Shown: positions 1-12,544 of the stretch, piece by piece
How the letters are laid out: every line of letters starts with the position of its first letter
Numbering within the stretch: the first letter of the stretch is position 1
DNA from: Saprospiraceae bacterium
Lineage (GTDB): Bacteria; Bacteroidota; Bacteroidia; Chitinophagales; Saprospiraceae
Direction: 5' to 3'
DNA length: 64,000 nt
Assembly: GCA_016722285.1 (NCBI GenBank)
Contig: JADKGI010000018.1
Location: 1-64,000 of the forward strand
The notes under the pieces: generated by a model
The model's input: only the letters and a program-made list of their open reading frames with translations
Database searches by the model: none
Told to the model about the DNA's origin: nothing
Made by a program: the position numbers and the translations under genes

Positions 1-600
1 GATTATGATCATGTTGCAAAACTTCCGGTAGCAATAATAGATATATTTGCAGCACACCAAATGAAGGAAGCCATCCTGATCGCATTGTTGAAAAAAGAAA
101 AAACAGGATCGGGCAGTATCCTGCATATCTCATTATATAAAAGCGGGGTCTCTGGGTTGGCAAATCAGGCATCAAACTTCCTCAATGTCGGATACGTACC
201 AAAACCAATGGGCACACTACATCCGAATATTGCACCTTATGGCGATATTTTTGTTTCTGCTGAAGAAAAGAAATTTTTACTTGCTGTCGGAAGTGATTCC
301 CAATTCAAAAAACTATGGTTTACCCTGATATCCGAAGAGGTAGATTTCACTAATTTTGATTTTAATTCTAAAAGGGTAATCCGTAGGGACGAACTTCAGG
401 ATATATTGCAACAACGATTCTCTAAACATTCTTTTAAAAAAATTGAAGCATTATTGTTATCAATACATGTGCCTTTTTGTCTTATAAAACAACTGGATGA
501 AGTCTTTAAAGATAAAATGGCCAAAAATATGGTGCTCCCGCACGAAACCGAAAAAGAAAGAGTTTTTTCATTAAGTAATATCGCTTTTGATATTTCTTGA
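1..600 (+). CDS. CaiB/BaiF family III CoA-transferase, C-terminal part
   Basis: The frame is open from base 1, so the gene begins upstream of the window; the ATG at 61 is internal. Codons 1-20 read straight into the conserved segment. About 199 residues are visible. The pattern 'ALLKKEKTGSG' followed by 'SLYKSGVSGLANQASNFL' and 'HPNIAPYG' is typical of the CaiB/BaiF (family III) CoA-transferases, which move CoA between acyl-CoA thioesters and free acids in the cytoplasm. The catalytic Asp of the family lies in the missing N-terminal half, so substrate and activity cannot be judged. The frame ends at TGA 598-600, about 145 bases before the next gene. Family assignment is fairly secure; the specific reaction is unknown. 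Confidence 0.75.
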   Translation, partial: DYDHVAKLPVAIIDIFAAHQMKEAILIALLKKEKTGSGSILHISLYKSGVSGLANQASNFLNVGYVPKPMGTLHPNIAPYGDIFVSAEEKKFLLAVGSDSQFKKLWFTLISEEVDFTNFDFNSKRVIRRDELQDILQQRFSKHSFKKIEALLLSIHVPFCLIKQLDEVFKDKMAKNMVLPHETEKERVFSLSNIAFDIS

Positions 601-617
601 TCAATTATTAGGTTAAT

Positions 618-625
618 TATTTTTG
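618..625 (+). promoter_or_regulatory. Candidate -7 box for the PorP/SprF gene
   Basis: TATTTTTG matches the Bacteroidota sigma-ABfr -7 consensus TAnnTTTG exactly. A TTG lies about 18 bases upstream as a possible -33 element. It would give a leader of roughly 115 bases before the TTG start at 746. Short motif in AT-rich DNA, so chance is possible. Confidence 0.35.
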
Positions 626-745
626 TAGTACGATTTTGATGTATGACAGTTATAATGAATTGAATTTCAACATTTAAACATATATCACTGTTATATAATT
701 GATTATATATATAATTATTACTTTAATATTAAAACGATCCTTGTT

Positions 746-1771
746 TTGAAAGAAAAATATACTTACGCCACGGTTGTGTTGGCAATGTTTTTTGCCTTAT
801 CAGCCCAACTTAATGCACAGGATTTGCATTATAGTCAGTTTTATAATTCACCTCAAAATATCAATCCTGCATTAACAGGTGTATTTAATGGTGATCATCG
901 CATTATGATTTCGATGAGAGATCAGTGGCGATTTGTTCCTGTCCCATGGTTTACTCTAAGTGGGGCATATGATAGAAAATATTATGTTTTAAAAGGTCAG
1001 AATCAATTTTTAGGTGCAGGTTTGAGTATAAATAATGACCGTCAGGGAGATTCTAAGTTGAACCTAACTTCTATCAATCTAAACGGAGCCTATCACAAGA
1101 TCCTAAATGACCATAACATTATAAGCGGAGGTATCACTCTGGGTTTTGCTTCCCGCGGCTTTAATTCTACCTTACTCACCTGGGATAAGCAGTGGGATGG
1201 AGAAATATTTAATGCAAATCTGCCTACAGGAGAATCTTTCAGCAATATGGAAAGGGTAAATTTTCTGGAAACAGGATTAGGACTTAATTACAGATATCAA
1301 CGTGACTCCAGAACATATGCCGATATAGGCACTTCGGCATTGCATTTGCTAAAACCTAATTCTGCATTTTATAATAAGGACGTGGCTGATTTACCTCAAA
1401 GAATAACGTTTTCCGGTGTAGGTCAAATCAGGTTAACCAAAATATTAGACCTCCAGCTACACATACTGCATCAACTTCAGGGAAAATACAATGAAACCAT
1501 ATTTGGCGGATTAGGAAAAATCTATCTCAGTGAAAAAAGAGGAAAAGAAATACAGTTACATGCCGGCATTGGCTACAGGACGGCACAGTCACTAATACCC
1601 ATTATGGCGATTCAATATAATAATATATATGCCGGTTTGAGTTATGATGTCGATAGCAATAATTTTAATGACATAGTCAATTCAAACAAAGGCGGTCCCG
1701 AAATACATGTCCGGTATATAATTGCCAACGTGAAGCCAATAAAAGAAGCCAAAGTCTGTCCGGTTTATTAG
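746..1771 (+). CDS. PorP/SprF family type IX secretion outer-membrane protein
   Basis: Encodes 341 residues. The mature N-terminus after 'LNAQD' reads 'HYSQFYNSPQNINPALTG', the hallmark of PorP/SprF proteins, followed by a beta-barrel-like pattern to the C-terminus. Members sit in the outer membrane and assist T9SS export or anchoring; SprF is needed for the type B adhesin SprB in Flavobacterium. The start is TTG at 746, chosen because it alone preserves a complete signal peptide (charged KEK, hydrophobic core, cleavage near LNA-QD). The gene is followed 14 bases later by an OmpA-family gene and then a giant type B adhesin, so it is probably the dedicated partner of that adhesin. Family call is strong; the partner relation is inferred from order. 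Confidence 0.88.
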   Translation: MKEKYTYATVVLAMFFALSAQLNAQDLHYSQFYNSPQNINPALTGVFNGDHRIMISMRDQWRFVPVPWFTLSGAYDRKYYVLKGQNQFLGAGLSINNDRQGDSKLNLTSINLNGAYHKILNDHNIISGGITLGFASRGFNSTLLTWDKQWDGEIFNANLPTGESFSNMERVNFLETGLGLNYRYQRDSRTYADIGTSALHLLKPNSAFYNKDVADLPQRITFSGVGQIRLTKILDLQLHILHQLQGKYNETIFGGLGKIYLSEKRGKEIQLHAGIGYRTAQSLIPIMAIQYNNIYAGLSYDVDSNNFNDIVNSNKGGPEIHVRYIIANVKPIKEAKVCPVY

Positions 1772-1785
1772 TAAAAATTAAGAGA

Positions 1786-4233
1786 ATGAAATTTATTGAT
1801 ATAAAATCTGTTTTTAGTATTTTCCTGCTACTTGCCTGTGCCGGAAACATTGCAGCTCAGTCTCCTTCCAAAAGGCAATTTATAGAAGCCGCAGAAAGTG
1901 AGTTTGCAGATAAAAATTATTACGGAGCGCTCATATATTATAATGAAGCATTGGAATATGACAATACTGATAAGGATATAACATTCAAAGCAGGAGAAGC
2001 GGCAAGGCTGTTTAATGCATATTCAAAAGCGGCTGAAAAATACCATATACTAATTGATACTTTGAATGATGAATCACATCCAATAGCCATTTTTTGGTTA
2101 GGCAATATGAAGCAAAGAATGGGGAAATATGATGAAGCCCAAAAATATTATGAAATGTATCTGTCAGAATTCAGTGGTATAGATACTTTTTACACAGCAA
2201 AGGCTAAAAAGGAACTTGCTTCGATTGAATATGCTAATTCGTTGTCAAAAAACTATAAAAGAAATATAAAATTTGAAAAGTTAGGAGAAGATATAAACAC
2301 ACCAGCGTCAGAAATAGGGGGGAACGTATTCAATCAGGAATTTTACTTCACTTCGATGAAGTATAAAGAAGACAAGCCTGTTCAACTACCAGCGAGAGAC
2401 ATTTCAAAATTGCTAAAGAAGGATAAGGATAATCTTATCGCCCCACTCCAGGGGTATATTAATCAAAGAGACCAACTTGTTGCAAACTCTTCAGTCAACT
2501 TCAACGGCTCTCAAATTTATTATACCGTCTGCAATTATATAAATGGCAGTGAAGTACGTTGCGAAATATACAGAAGTGATATTGATAAAGATGGAAATTT
2601 TAGTAAAGAAATTAAACTACCTGATCCTATAAATTTACCTGGTACAACATCAACACATCCCCATGCTACCAAAGATAAGGTAACCGGGAAGGAAATTTTG
2701 TATTTTGTATCAGATAGAAAAGAAGGTGTCGGAGGTCTGGATATATGGTACAGTCTGATTGATGAAAAATTTGGCTTTTCCCAACCAATAAATATAAAGG
2801 AAATCAATACCCCAGACAACGAAATTACTCCATTTTATAATAATACCACTGATTTTCTGTATTTCAGTTCTGATGGAAGAATTGGCTTGGGGAGGTTATG
2901 ATGTATATAAATCAGGAAGGGTCAATGATTCATTTGGTGGAGTAATTGGAGCCGGTGTACCTGTTAATTCGAGTTATCATGACATATATTACTCTGAAAG
3001 CGGGAAGGAAGCACAGCCTATTTATCTTCAAATAGAGAAGGATCCTTTTATTTGGATAGTTATTTTGAGTCGTGTTGTTATGATATTTATAAAATGGAAA
3101 TTACTAAGATCGACCTGGATCTGAACACTTTAACATTTGACAAACTTACCGGCCGTCCATTAAAAAAAGCAACTGTAATATTAATCGACCAGGATACCGG
3201 TGAGGAATTGGTTCGATTTAGAAACGATCATGGAAATGAGCATAAATTTCCTTTAGTAGCAGATCGCAACTACTTTATCATTGCTCAACGTGAAAACTAT
3301 TTTCCGGATACCATAAAATTATCAACGATCGGCTTGGATCAATCGGAATCCATCCTTAAAAAAATGTACCTGAGTACTGACAAGATGTTGCTTGACGTAT
3401 TTACGTTCACAAAAATCGGGAAGCTACCTTTGGATGGTGCTACTGTCACGCTAATAGATATGTCCGATCAATCAGTAAGAGAAATAAGCGAACAAAACCT
3501 GCTTACAAATGAATTTAATTTTATGTTAGATAGAGGTAAGCTTTATAAAGTACTAGGTAAAAAGGAAGGCTATTCTGATTCTGAAGAAATAATTGATACC
3601 AGACCATATGATAAATCTGGCTTAATAACAAAAGAATTATATCTTGATAAGTTTGTACTTCAGGATTTGCTTCCTATATCGCTATTCTTTGATAATGACA
3701 TGCCTGATGTAGCAAGTAAAAGTACGTTGACCAAGACAAAATATGGTGATTTGGTAGATAAATATATCATCAGAAAATCAGAATATAAAGATCGGTTCAC
3801 GAGGCCTCTGCCAACTAATAAGAAGGAAGAAGCTCTAAGCAATTACGAAAACTTTTTTGAAGGAGATATAAAAGGAGGATATGATAAATTCAAATTATTT
3901 GTCAACAATCTATTGCATGAACTGGAAGCCGGCAACAAAGTAGAATTGGTCTTAAAAGGTTTTGCATCTCCAAGAGCTGATTCAAAATATAATCTGGCAT
4001 TAGGACAACGGCGTGTTAATTCTGTAAAAAATGAAATGATATTTTATGATAATGCCGAGCTCAAAAAATATTTCCTTACCGGGCAGCTGGTTTTGACAGA
4101 CATTTCTTTCGGAAAAGAACTAGCACCGCCTGAAGTGCCTGCAGATGTCAAGGATGAAAGGAATTCCATATATAATATATTAGCAGCAAAAGAACGGAGA
4201 GTAGAAATACTAAGAGCATCCAGAAATAATTAA
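1786..4233 (+). CDS. OmpA-family protein with TPR and PD40 repeats (two compensating frameshifts)
   Basis: Read as one gene of about 815 codons. Residues 1-24 form a signal peptide. TPR-like repeats follow (about 28-150), then a PD40/WD40-like propeller (about 165-430, 'YFTSMKY', 'YFVSDRKEGVGGLDIW', 'YFSSDG'), carboxypeptidase-regulatory-like modules ('GRPLKKATVILID') and a C-terminal OmpA-like peptidoglycan-binding domain ('LVLKGFASPRADSKYNLALGQRRV'). The frame is lost at the GGGG run 2889-2892, where one base too many turns 'GLGGYDVY' into a stop at 2899. It is regained near 3005-3012, where one base is missing before 'TAYLSSNREG'. Outer segments share a frame, so the errors compensate. This architecture is typical of proteins encoded beside PorP/SprF in T9SS loci. 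The gene lies between the PorP/SprF gene and the adhesin (24 bases downstream). Confidence 0.82.
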
Positions 4234-4257
4234 AATAAAAAGCAAAAATCCATAATA

Positions 4258-7200
4258 ATGGAACAAAAAATAAAAATTTATATCATCAGGCTTATTTTTT
4301 TACTGCCTGTCATCTGGTTTTCAGCAAGCACAGATATGGCAGCAACGCACATAGTTGGTGGTAATCTGACTTATAAACATATTTCAGGTGATCTTTATCA
4401 GGTAAAGGTTGTACTGCGTCGGGATTGTTTTCTTGGTGACCCGGAGGCAGATTTTGATAATCCTGCATCCGTTGGAATTTTTACTGCCGGTGGAGCACTG
4501 GCAGTCTGGTTGGGGAATAACGGACAAATCATGATGCCATTTATGACATCTGATACTTTAAATGAATTTATCAGGAGCGATTGTGGATTTGAAGGTACAC
4601 AAGTATGTGTCCACGAGACAACTTATTCCGGTAATATCATTCTTCCACCCAGAGAAGGCGGATATATCCTGGCTTACCAAAGATGCTGCAGAAATGCCAC
4701 ATTAAGCAACATCAAAGATCCACTTGAGACGGGAGGCACATGGTGGTTAAATATAACTGAAGAAGCCCTGAACAAAAAAAACAGTACTCCGGAATTCAAA
4801 AAGTGGCCGGAAGTGTACTTATGTGCCAATGCTCCATTGAAATTTGACAATTCGGCTTTGGATATCAACGGAGATTCTTTGGTATATAAACTTTGTACTC
4901 CATCTTCCGGAGCCACTAAAGTAAATCCTAAACCACAGCCTCCCGGATTTCCGCCATATAATGTTATTAATTGGGCTGCTCCCTATGGCTTGAATGATAT
5001 GATAGGTGGAGTGCCATTAAAAATTGACAGCAAAACAGGCGAAATCACAGCCACACCCAATCTTGTGGGTCAGTTTTTAGCCGGTGTATGTGTTGAAGAG
5101 TATAGAAATGGAGTACTGTTGAGTATTGTACGCAGAGATTTCCAATTTAACGTGAGAGTCTGCTCCCAGCCTCCATTAGCTCAGTTTAACACCACGGAAA
5201 CCAATTGTGACGGATTGAATATTTCTTTCTTTAATACAAGTCTGAGTGCAAGTAATTTCCAATGGGACTTCAACTATCCTTCTACAGACCCTAAATTCAA
5301 ATCAACGGAAACAAATCCTGTATTTACTTTTCCATCAGTCGGAACTTATAATGTCAGGTTAAGGGCTACACGAGGCACTGATGGTTGTTTTGATACCCTC
5401 ATCCAAAAAGTATCTATATTCAATAACAAAATTACACCGGAATTCAGCTATGAGCTTTCGGCTTGCGATCAGACCAATGATAGCCTGAAATTAAAGCTTT
5501 CAGATAAGTCGCTTTTTGATGAACCGGGATATCAGATAAATCAAAGAAACTGGACTGTCACGCAGAATGGAAAATCTGCTAACTATTCAGGAATTAATCC
5601 AGTAGTAAGTATTTCATACGCAGGTGATGTGACCATAGTATTAAATCTCATGGCAAGCAATGCCTGTCAATCTTCAATTACAAAGCAACTGAAGGCGGCA
5701 GATTTTGCACCTAAAACTGATTTTAAAATTGAATATGCAGCATGTCCGGTCAATGATATTCTGAAAATCAGGCTTATCAATTTAACCAAAGAAAATAATC
5801 CGTTTACTCCGGTAACTGGAACAAAATGGCAAATTGGCTCAAATACTTACAATGGTGATTCTGCATTAGTAAGTTTGCCATATACTTCAGATAGTATCCT
5901 TATAAAACAACAGACAGACTTTGGAGGATTCTGCAAATTTGACCTGAATAAAAAAATAAGCCTGCTGGCACCGCCATCTTCTGATTTTAAGGTTGCTTCT
6001 GAAGAATGTTCCGGGCTGAACGTGAGCTTTACCAACACAAGTGCTAATGCAAATACTTATAAATGGAGCTTTAATTACCCTCTTTCTGATCCCACTTATA
6101 CTTCCACGGACAAAGACCCTGCTGTAACTTACACCGCAGGTGGAAAATATAAAGTCCAGCTTATTGCCACCAGAACTTCCGATGGATGTCAGGATACCAA
6201 ACTCAAAGAAATAGGCGTTTTTGTAAATAAAATCACACCCGATTTTTCGTTTCTTCTTTCTGATTGCGAACAATTACAGGATAGTCTCAAACTATCTTTG
6301 AAGGATGCTTCGCTCGTTAATGAACCGGGCTATGACATTGCATCCAGAGAATGGATAGTAACACAAAATGGCAAAGAATCAAAATACACCGGAGCCAATC
6401 CTGAAATCAAAGTAGGGCCTGCGGGAGATATAACCATTCGTCTGAATATATCAGCCAGCAATGGATGTAATTCCACCATCACCAAATCTGTTAAAACTGA
6501 AGAAATCATTCCCAATCTCGACTTTAAGATAGAATATGTGGAATGTCCTGTGAATGATATCCTGAAATTCCGACTCATCAATTTGTCAAAAGATAAAAAC
6601 CCATTTGCATCCATTACCGGGACTACATGGTTGGTTGGTACAACTACTGTAAATGGTGACTCATCAGTAATAAGTTTGCCTTATACTCAGGATAGCATTA
6701 CCATAAAACTTCAAACTGACTTTGCAGGTAAGTGTTCCGTTGATCTGACCAGAAAAATAAGTCTGTTGGCACCCCCATCTTCTGATTTTAAGGTTGCTTC
6801 TGAAGAATGTTCCGGGCTGAACGTGAGCTTTACCAACACAAGTGCTAATGCAAATACTTATAAATGGAGCTTTAATTACCCTCTTTCTGATCCCGCTTAT
6901 ACTTCCACGGACAAAGATCCTGCTGTAACTTACACCGAAGGTGGAAAATATAAAGTCCAGCTTATTGCCACCAGAACTTCCGATGGATGTCAGGATACCA
7001 TACTCAAAGAAATAGGCGTTTTTGTAAATAAAATCACACCCGATTTTTCGTTTCTTCTTTCTGATTGCGAACAATTACAGGATAGTCTCAAACTATCTTT
7101 GAAGGATGCTTCGCTCGTTAATGAACCGGGCTATGACATTGCATCCAGAGAATGGATTGTCACTCAAAATGGCAAAGAAACTAAATACGCCGTTGCCAAT

Positions 7201-10200
7201 CCTGAAATCAAAGTAGGGCCTGCGGGAGATATAACCATTCGTCTGAATATATCAGCCAGCAATGGATGTAATTCCACCATCACCAAATCTGTTAAAACTG
7301 AAGAAATCATTCCCAATCTCGACTTTAAGATAGAATATGTGGAATGTCCTGTGAATGATATCCTGAAATTCCGACTCATCAATTTGTCAAAAGATAAAAA
7401 CCCATTTGCATCCATTACCGGGACTACATGGTTGGTTGGTACAACTACTGTAAATGGTGACTCATCAGTAATAAGTTTGCCTTATACTCAGGATAGCATT
7501 ACCATAAAACTTCAAACTGACTTTGCAGGTAAGTGTTCCGTTGATCTGACCAGAAAAATAAGTCTGTTGGCACCCCCATCTTCTGATTTTAAGGTTGCTA
7601 CTGAAGAATGTTCTGGGCTGAACGTCAGCTTTACCAACACAAGTGCTAATGCAAATACTTATAAATGGAGCTTTAATTACCCTCTTTCTGATCCCGCTTA
7701 TACTTCCACGGACAAAGATCCTGCTGTAACTTACACCGCAGGTGGAAAATATAAAGTCCAGTTGATTGCCACCAGAACTTCCGATGGATGTCAGGATACC
7801 ATACTCAAAGAAATAGGCGTTTTTGTAAATAAAATCACACCCGATTTTTCGTTTCTTCTTTCTGATTGCGAACAATTACAGGATAGTCTCAAACTATCTT
7901 TGAAGGATGCTTCGCTCGTTAATGAACCGGGCTATGACATTGCATCCAGAGAATGGATAGTAACACAAAATGGCAAAGAAACTAAATACACCGGAGCCAA
8001 TCCTGAAATCAAAGTAGGGCCTGCGGGAGATATAACCATTCGTCTGAATATATCAGCCAGCAATGGATGTAATTCCACCATCACCAAATCTGTTAAAACT
8101 GAAGAAATCATTCCCAATCTCGACTTTAAGATAGAATATGTGGAATGTCCTGTGAATGATATCCTGAAATTCCGACTCATCAATTTGTCAAAAGATAAAA
8201 ACCCATTTGCATCCATTACCGGGACTACATGGTTGGTTGGTACAACTACTGTAAATGGTGACTCATCATTAATAAGTTTGCCTTATACTCAAGATAGCAT
8301 AACCATAAAACTTCAAACTGACTTTGCAGGTAAGTGTTCCGTTGATCTGACCAGAAAAATAAGCCTGTTGGCACCGCCATCTTCTGATTTTAAGGTTGCT
8401 ACTGAAGAATGCGGTGGGCTGAACGTCAGCTTTACCAATACAAGCGCTAACGTCAATACTTATAAGTGGAACTTTAAATATCCGATTTTGGAGCCTGCAT
8501 TTGCATCCTCTGATAAAGATCCGGTTATAGCCTTCGGTGAGGGGGGTAAATATAAAGTTCAGTTGATTGCCGCCAGAACTTCCGATGGATGTCAGGATAC
8601 TATACTCAAAGAAATAGGCGTTTTTGTAAATAAAATCACACCCGATTTTTCGTTTCTTCTTTCTGATTGCGAACAATTACAGGATAGTCTCAAACTATCT
8701 TTGAAGGATGCTTCATTGGTTAATGAACCGGGTTATGACATTGCATCCAGAGAATGGATAGTAACACAAAATGGCAAAGAAACTAAATACGCCGGTGCCA
8801 ATCCTGAAATCAAAGTAGGGCCTGCGGGAGATATAACCATTCGTCTGAATATATCAGCCAGCAATGGATGTAATTCCACCATCACCAAATCTGTTATCAC
8901 AAATGAGATTATACCCGAACTCGACTTTAAGATAGAATATTTGGGATGTCCTGTCAAAGATACTATCAGCGTTCGGCTGGTAAATCTATCGGGGCCGAAA
9001 AATCCTTTTGCAGAAATAGTTAATACTAACTGGATAGTAGGTAATACAACTCTATCAGGAGATTCATCTTTAGTGAGTATTCTATATGATTCTGCCGGTC
9101 TGGATGTTAAGCTTGAAGCCTCATTCAAAGGTACTTGCAGACAATCTCTTACCAAAAATATACCTTTGATTGCACCCCCGTTGGCAGCATTTTCAATTAC
9201 CAATAACGCGTGTTCTGGATTGACAGCAAATTTTGAAAATAGCAGTGCTGCTTCCGGAGTTTATGAGTGGAATTTTAATTATCCGAGCAATGACGTTACC
9301 TTTAAATCAACAGAAAAAAATCCAATATTTACATTTCCTTCTGCCGGAATTTATCGTGTACTGCTCAAATCAATCAGAGTATCTGATGGTTGTTTTGATA
9401 CCATATCTAAAAACATACCCGTGTTCGAAAATCTAATAAACCCTGATTATAGTGTCACTTTAAATGGATGTGATCAAGCAACAGATCAGTTAAATGTCAC
9501 TTTAACTGATCTATCGACTTTTAATCAACCAGGATATGAACTAAACAAATGGAAGTGGACTGTTAATCAAAACAATATAGAATTAACTTATTCAGGTAAG
9601 ACAACAGAAGTTCTGCTTTCAAATAGTGGAGTTATTTCCATCACATTGGATATAGAATCATCCAATGGTTGTACATCTAAAATTTCCAAGCCCCTCAAAA
9701 TTGATGAGCTTATCCCTGAACTCGATTTTAAATTTGAGTTAGTTGGATGCCCGACTGAAGATAATGCCGAAATTAAAATCAACAATCTGTCAGGTCCATT
9801 AAATCCTTATGCCATCATAGATTCCTCTTTATGGCAAGTTAATGGTCTGAGTTATCAAGGTGACTCAATATTGGTAAAACTGGCAAAAATACAGGTGCTT
9901 TTGATGTGTCATTATCTACTTTTTTCAGTAAAGAATGCCGGATAGATTTATCCAAATCATTCAATTTGTTGAATGTTCTGCCAAAAGCTGACTATAAATA
10001 TATGGGTATCAACTGTCCAACAAATGATATTGTCAAAATTTCACTCCAGTTTATCGACACATTAAGCAAAAACGTCGGTGTGTCAAAGATAGATTGGAAT
10101 GCAGGAACAAGCAATATCCTCAACCCGTATTCAGGACCCATTATCGAGTTGTCAGTACCTAAAGACAGCCTGGTTACATTTAACATGACTGCAGCCTTTA

Positions 10201-12476
10201 ACAATGGTTGCAGTGATAAAATAGGGGCCACATTTTTACCCGGACCATTTGCTACTATAAAATTTCTAAGTGATCCTGTTGTATTATGTCCGGATGAAAG
10301 CAAAAACATTTTAGTCAATGCAAATCCGGATTGGACATATACGTGGTCACCTTTGACCGGTCTGGATCTTACAGACCCAAAAAATCCAAAGGTTTCTACC
10401 AATAATAACATTACCTATAAAGTCACTGTTTCAGATGGACTGTGTGCAGTCACAGATAGTATAGAAGTGATTTCATTGCAAAATGGTGTTCAGCTCGAAA
10501 TCGGAACAAATGATTTTACGTGTGATGGAAAAGTAGTCCTGAATGCAAATGGTGGTGTGGGGCAAGGTACCTATACCTGGAGCACTGACCCTGATTTTAA
10601 ACAAATCTTAGGCACAGGACAATCAATCTCTACATCATTCAATGGAAATGATAAAGAGTACTTTGTAAAGTTTACAGGTGAAAGATGTTCATCTTTTCCT
10701 TCCAAAATAAAGATAACAAATCAAAAGCCAAATGTAATTAAGTTGTCACCGTTGACGGTTTGCCGGGAGGATACACTGCAGGTATTTACTTTTAATGATA
10801 ATAATGCACACATTAATCAGTTTCAATGGAAAAGTAACCCACATTTTGTAGGTGGCTTGAATACCGCAACACCAACCATAGGTATAGGGTCTGCAGAAAC
10901 AGATTCTTTCAAATTATTTTATACCGTCACTAATCAGTTTAACTGTAAGCTTGAAGATTCAATTCTGGTTAAAATCACTTCAAATCCTGTAATGGATTTT
11001 GATATCAGCTTAAAAGAATGTGGCAAATACGAAGTATGTTTCAGCGTCTCCAACACCAATTACAAAGGGTTTATATCCTGGGATTTTGGCGATCCGACTA
11101 CTTTAACTGACAGGTCGCTTGAAAATAAACCTTGCTATAGTTATAAAAATCCCGGCAATTACAATGTTGAATTGGCAAATCTTGTTCAGGTGTGTCCTTT
11201 CAAAACTGTAATTAAACCGGTCACCATTAATCCGCAGGTGATACTCAACCATATCAAGGATACGCTTATTTGTAAAGGTGCTACTATTAGCTTAAGTGCT
11301 TCATCAAACCTTCAGAACATTAATTACTTATGGTTTGATGCCAGCGGAAAGCAATTGTTTTCAGGACAAAAATATACATCTTCATATAATCAAAATTCGA
11401 AATTGATATTAAAAGGTCAGGATGTAAATGGATGTACTGATGTTGATACTATTTCAGTAAACACATTTAACTTCCAGTACACTTTGGATATAAAAGATAG
11501 TTTATGCTATAATGAACAGTCGCAAATAAAATTAAATATCCAAAATCCTTCAGACTATATCATAGCATGGTCGCCATCTGATCTTGTGGTTTCTGGAAAT
11601 AATACTACTACACCTATTATTCTACCTGTGGAAGGTAAAAAAATACAATTACTATTAACGCATAAAGCAACCGGATGCATTGACTCATCGTCTGTGACTC
11701 CAAAAGTAACCAAGCCATTCTTTTTCACTGTCAAAGCTCCGAATATTTTATGCATAGACGTTCCTACAGAAGTAGTTTTGACTATTGACAATCCGTCGAA
11801 TTATATATACGACTGGTCACCAAAAGAATGTATTGCTTCGGGCAATAACACGACGAATCCGAAGGTAATAATCTCCAAAGACAAAACCCTTACTGTCAAA
11901 GTCACCGAAAAAATAAGTGGCTGCAGCCAATCTATGAATGTAAATGTCAAAGCAAGCGATAAAGTAATTGTAGATATAGATGCACAACCTGATTTTACTA
12001 TATTTGAAGGTGAATCCATAGATCTTTTTATATCTAATCCAATAAACGCCGGAACATATAAATGGAATACAGGAGCAACAGCATTAACCATTACCGTTTC
12101 GCCAACTACCACAACTTCTTATACCGTGACCGTCACAGATAAAAACGGATGCACTGCATCTGATGATGCAGTCGTAACAGTCAGAACTGCCAAGTGCGAT
12201 GAAACTGATGTTTATTTACCCAATGCTTTCTCTCCAAATAATGATGGAAGTAATGATATTTTCAGACTCAGAAGTAACTTTATAAAAGAAATGGAGCTGA
12301 TCATCTACAACCGATGGGGTCAGGAAATCTTTCATACCACCGATAAAGATTTCGGATGGGACGGTACATACAAAGGAGAAGAATTAGCTCCGGATGCATA
12401 CGCTTATTTTCTGAGAGTGCTATGTGTGAATCAGGAGGTGTATTCTAAACGAGGAAATGTAAATCTCCTCAGGTAA
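4258..12476 (+). CDS. Giant PKD-repeat adhesin with T9SS type B sorting domain (one frameshift)
   Basis: About 2,739 residues if one base is restored. A signal peptide (about 1-29) precedes the 'THIVGGNLTY' N-terminal domain seen in Bacteroidota gliding-associated surface proteins. Six 267-residue units follow (5167-9972), each made of PKD-like beta-sandwich domains ending in conserved Cys/Trp patterns, then diverged Ig/PKD modules. The last ~90 residues ('YLPNAFSPNNDGSNDIFR', 'IYNRWGQEIF', 'GWDGTYKGE') are the type B (gliding) C-terminal domain, which directs T9SS export and attachment. The frame breaks at the AAAAA run 9885-9889: with six A the reading is 'LAKNTGAFDVSLSTFF', joining both halves. 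Upstream PorP/SprF and OmpA genes are its likely secretion partners. SprB-like in type, but orthology to SprB is not claimed. Confidence 0.87.
5167..9972 (+). repeat. Six tandem 801-bp repeats inside the adhesin gene
   Basis: The motif encoding 'APPSSDF' or a relative recurs at 5167, 5968, 6769, 7570, 8371 and 9172, exactly 801 bases (267 codons) apart each time. Units 2-4 are nearly identical in DNA; by eye I count roughly a dozen differences between units 3 and 4. Unit 1, the start of unit 5 and unit 6 are clearly diverged. The homogenised tract runs from about 5940 to 8900. This indicates recent expansion or gene conversion. Copy number could be wrong if the assembly collapsed or expanded the array. 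Confidence 0.93.
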
Positions 12477-12487
12477 ACTTATCATAC

Positions 12488-12544
12488 AAACATCAGTGAA
12501 AGTGATCCAACGGCAACCAGGAAGAAACGCTTTCACTGATGTTT
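12488..12544 (+). terminator. Strong hairpin terminator at the convergent adhesin/ubiD junction
   Basis: AAACATCAGTGAAAG (12488-12502) and its perfect complement CTTTCACTGATGTTT (12530-12544) form a 15-bp stem with a 27-base loop, followed on the plus strand by T residues to 12546. It lies 12 bases after the adhesin stop and overlaps the last ~17 codons of ubiD on the other strand, so the stem is also coding sequence. Rho-independent terminator for the adhesin transcript is the likely role. Confidence 0.72.

Noticed and set aside
5887..9203. Series of near-identical minus-strand open frames every ~801 bases
   Set aside because: They are antisense shadows of the adhesin repeats and repeat only because the plus-strand repeats do.
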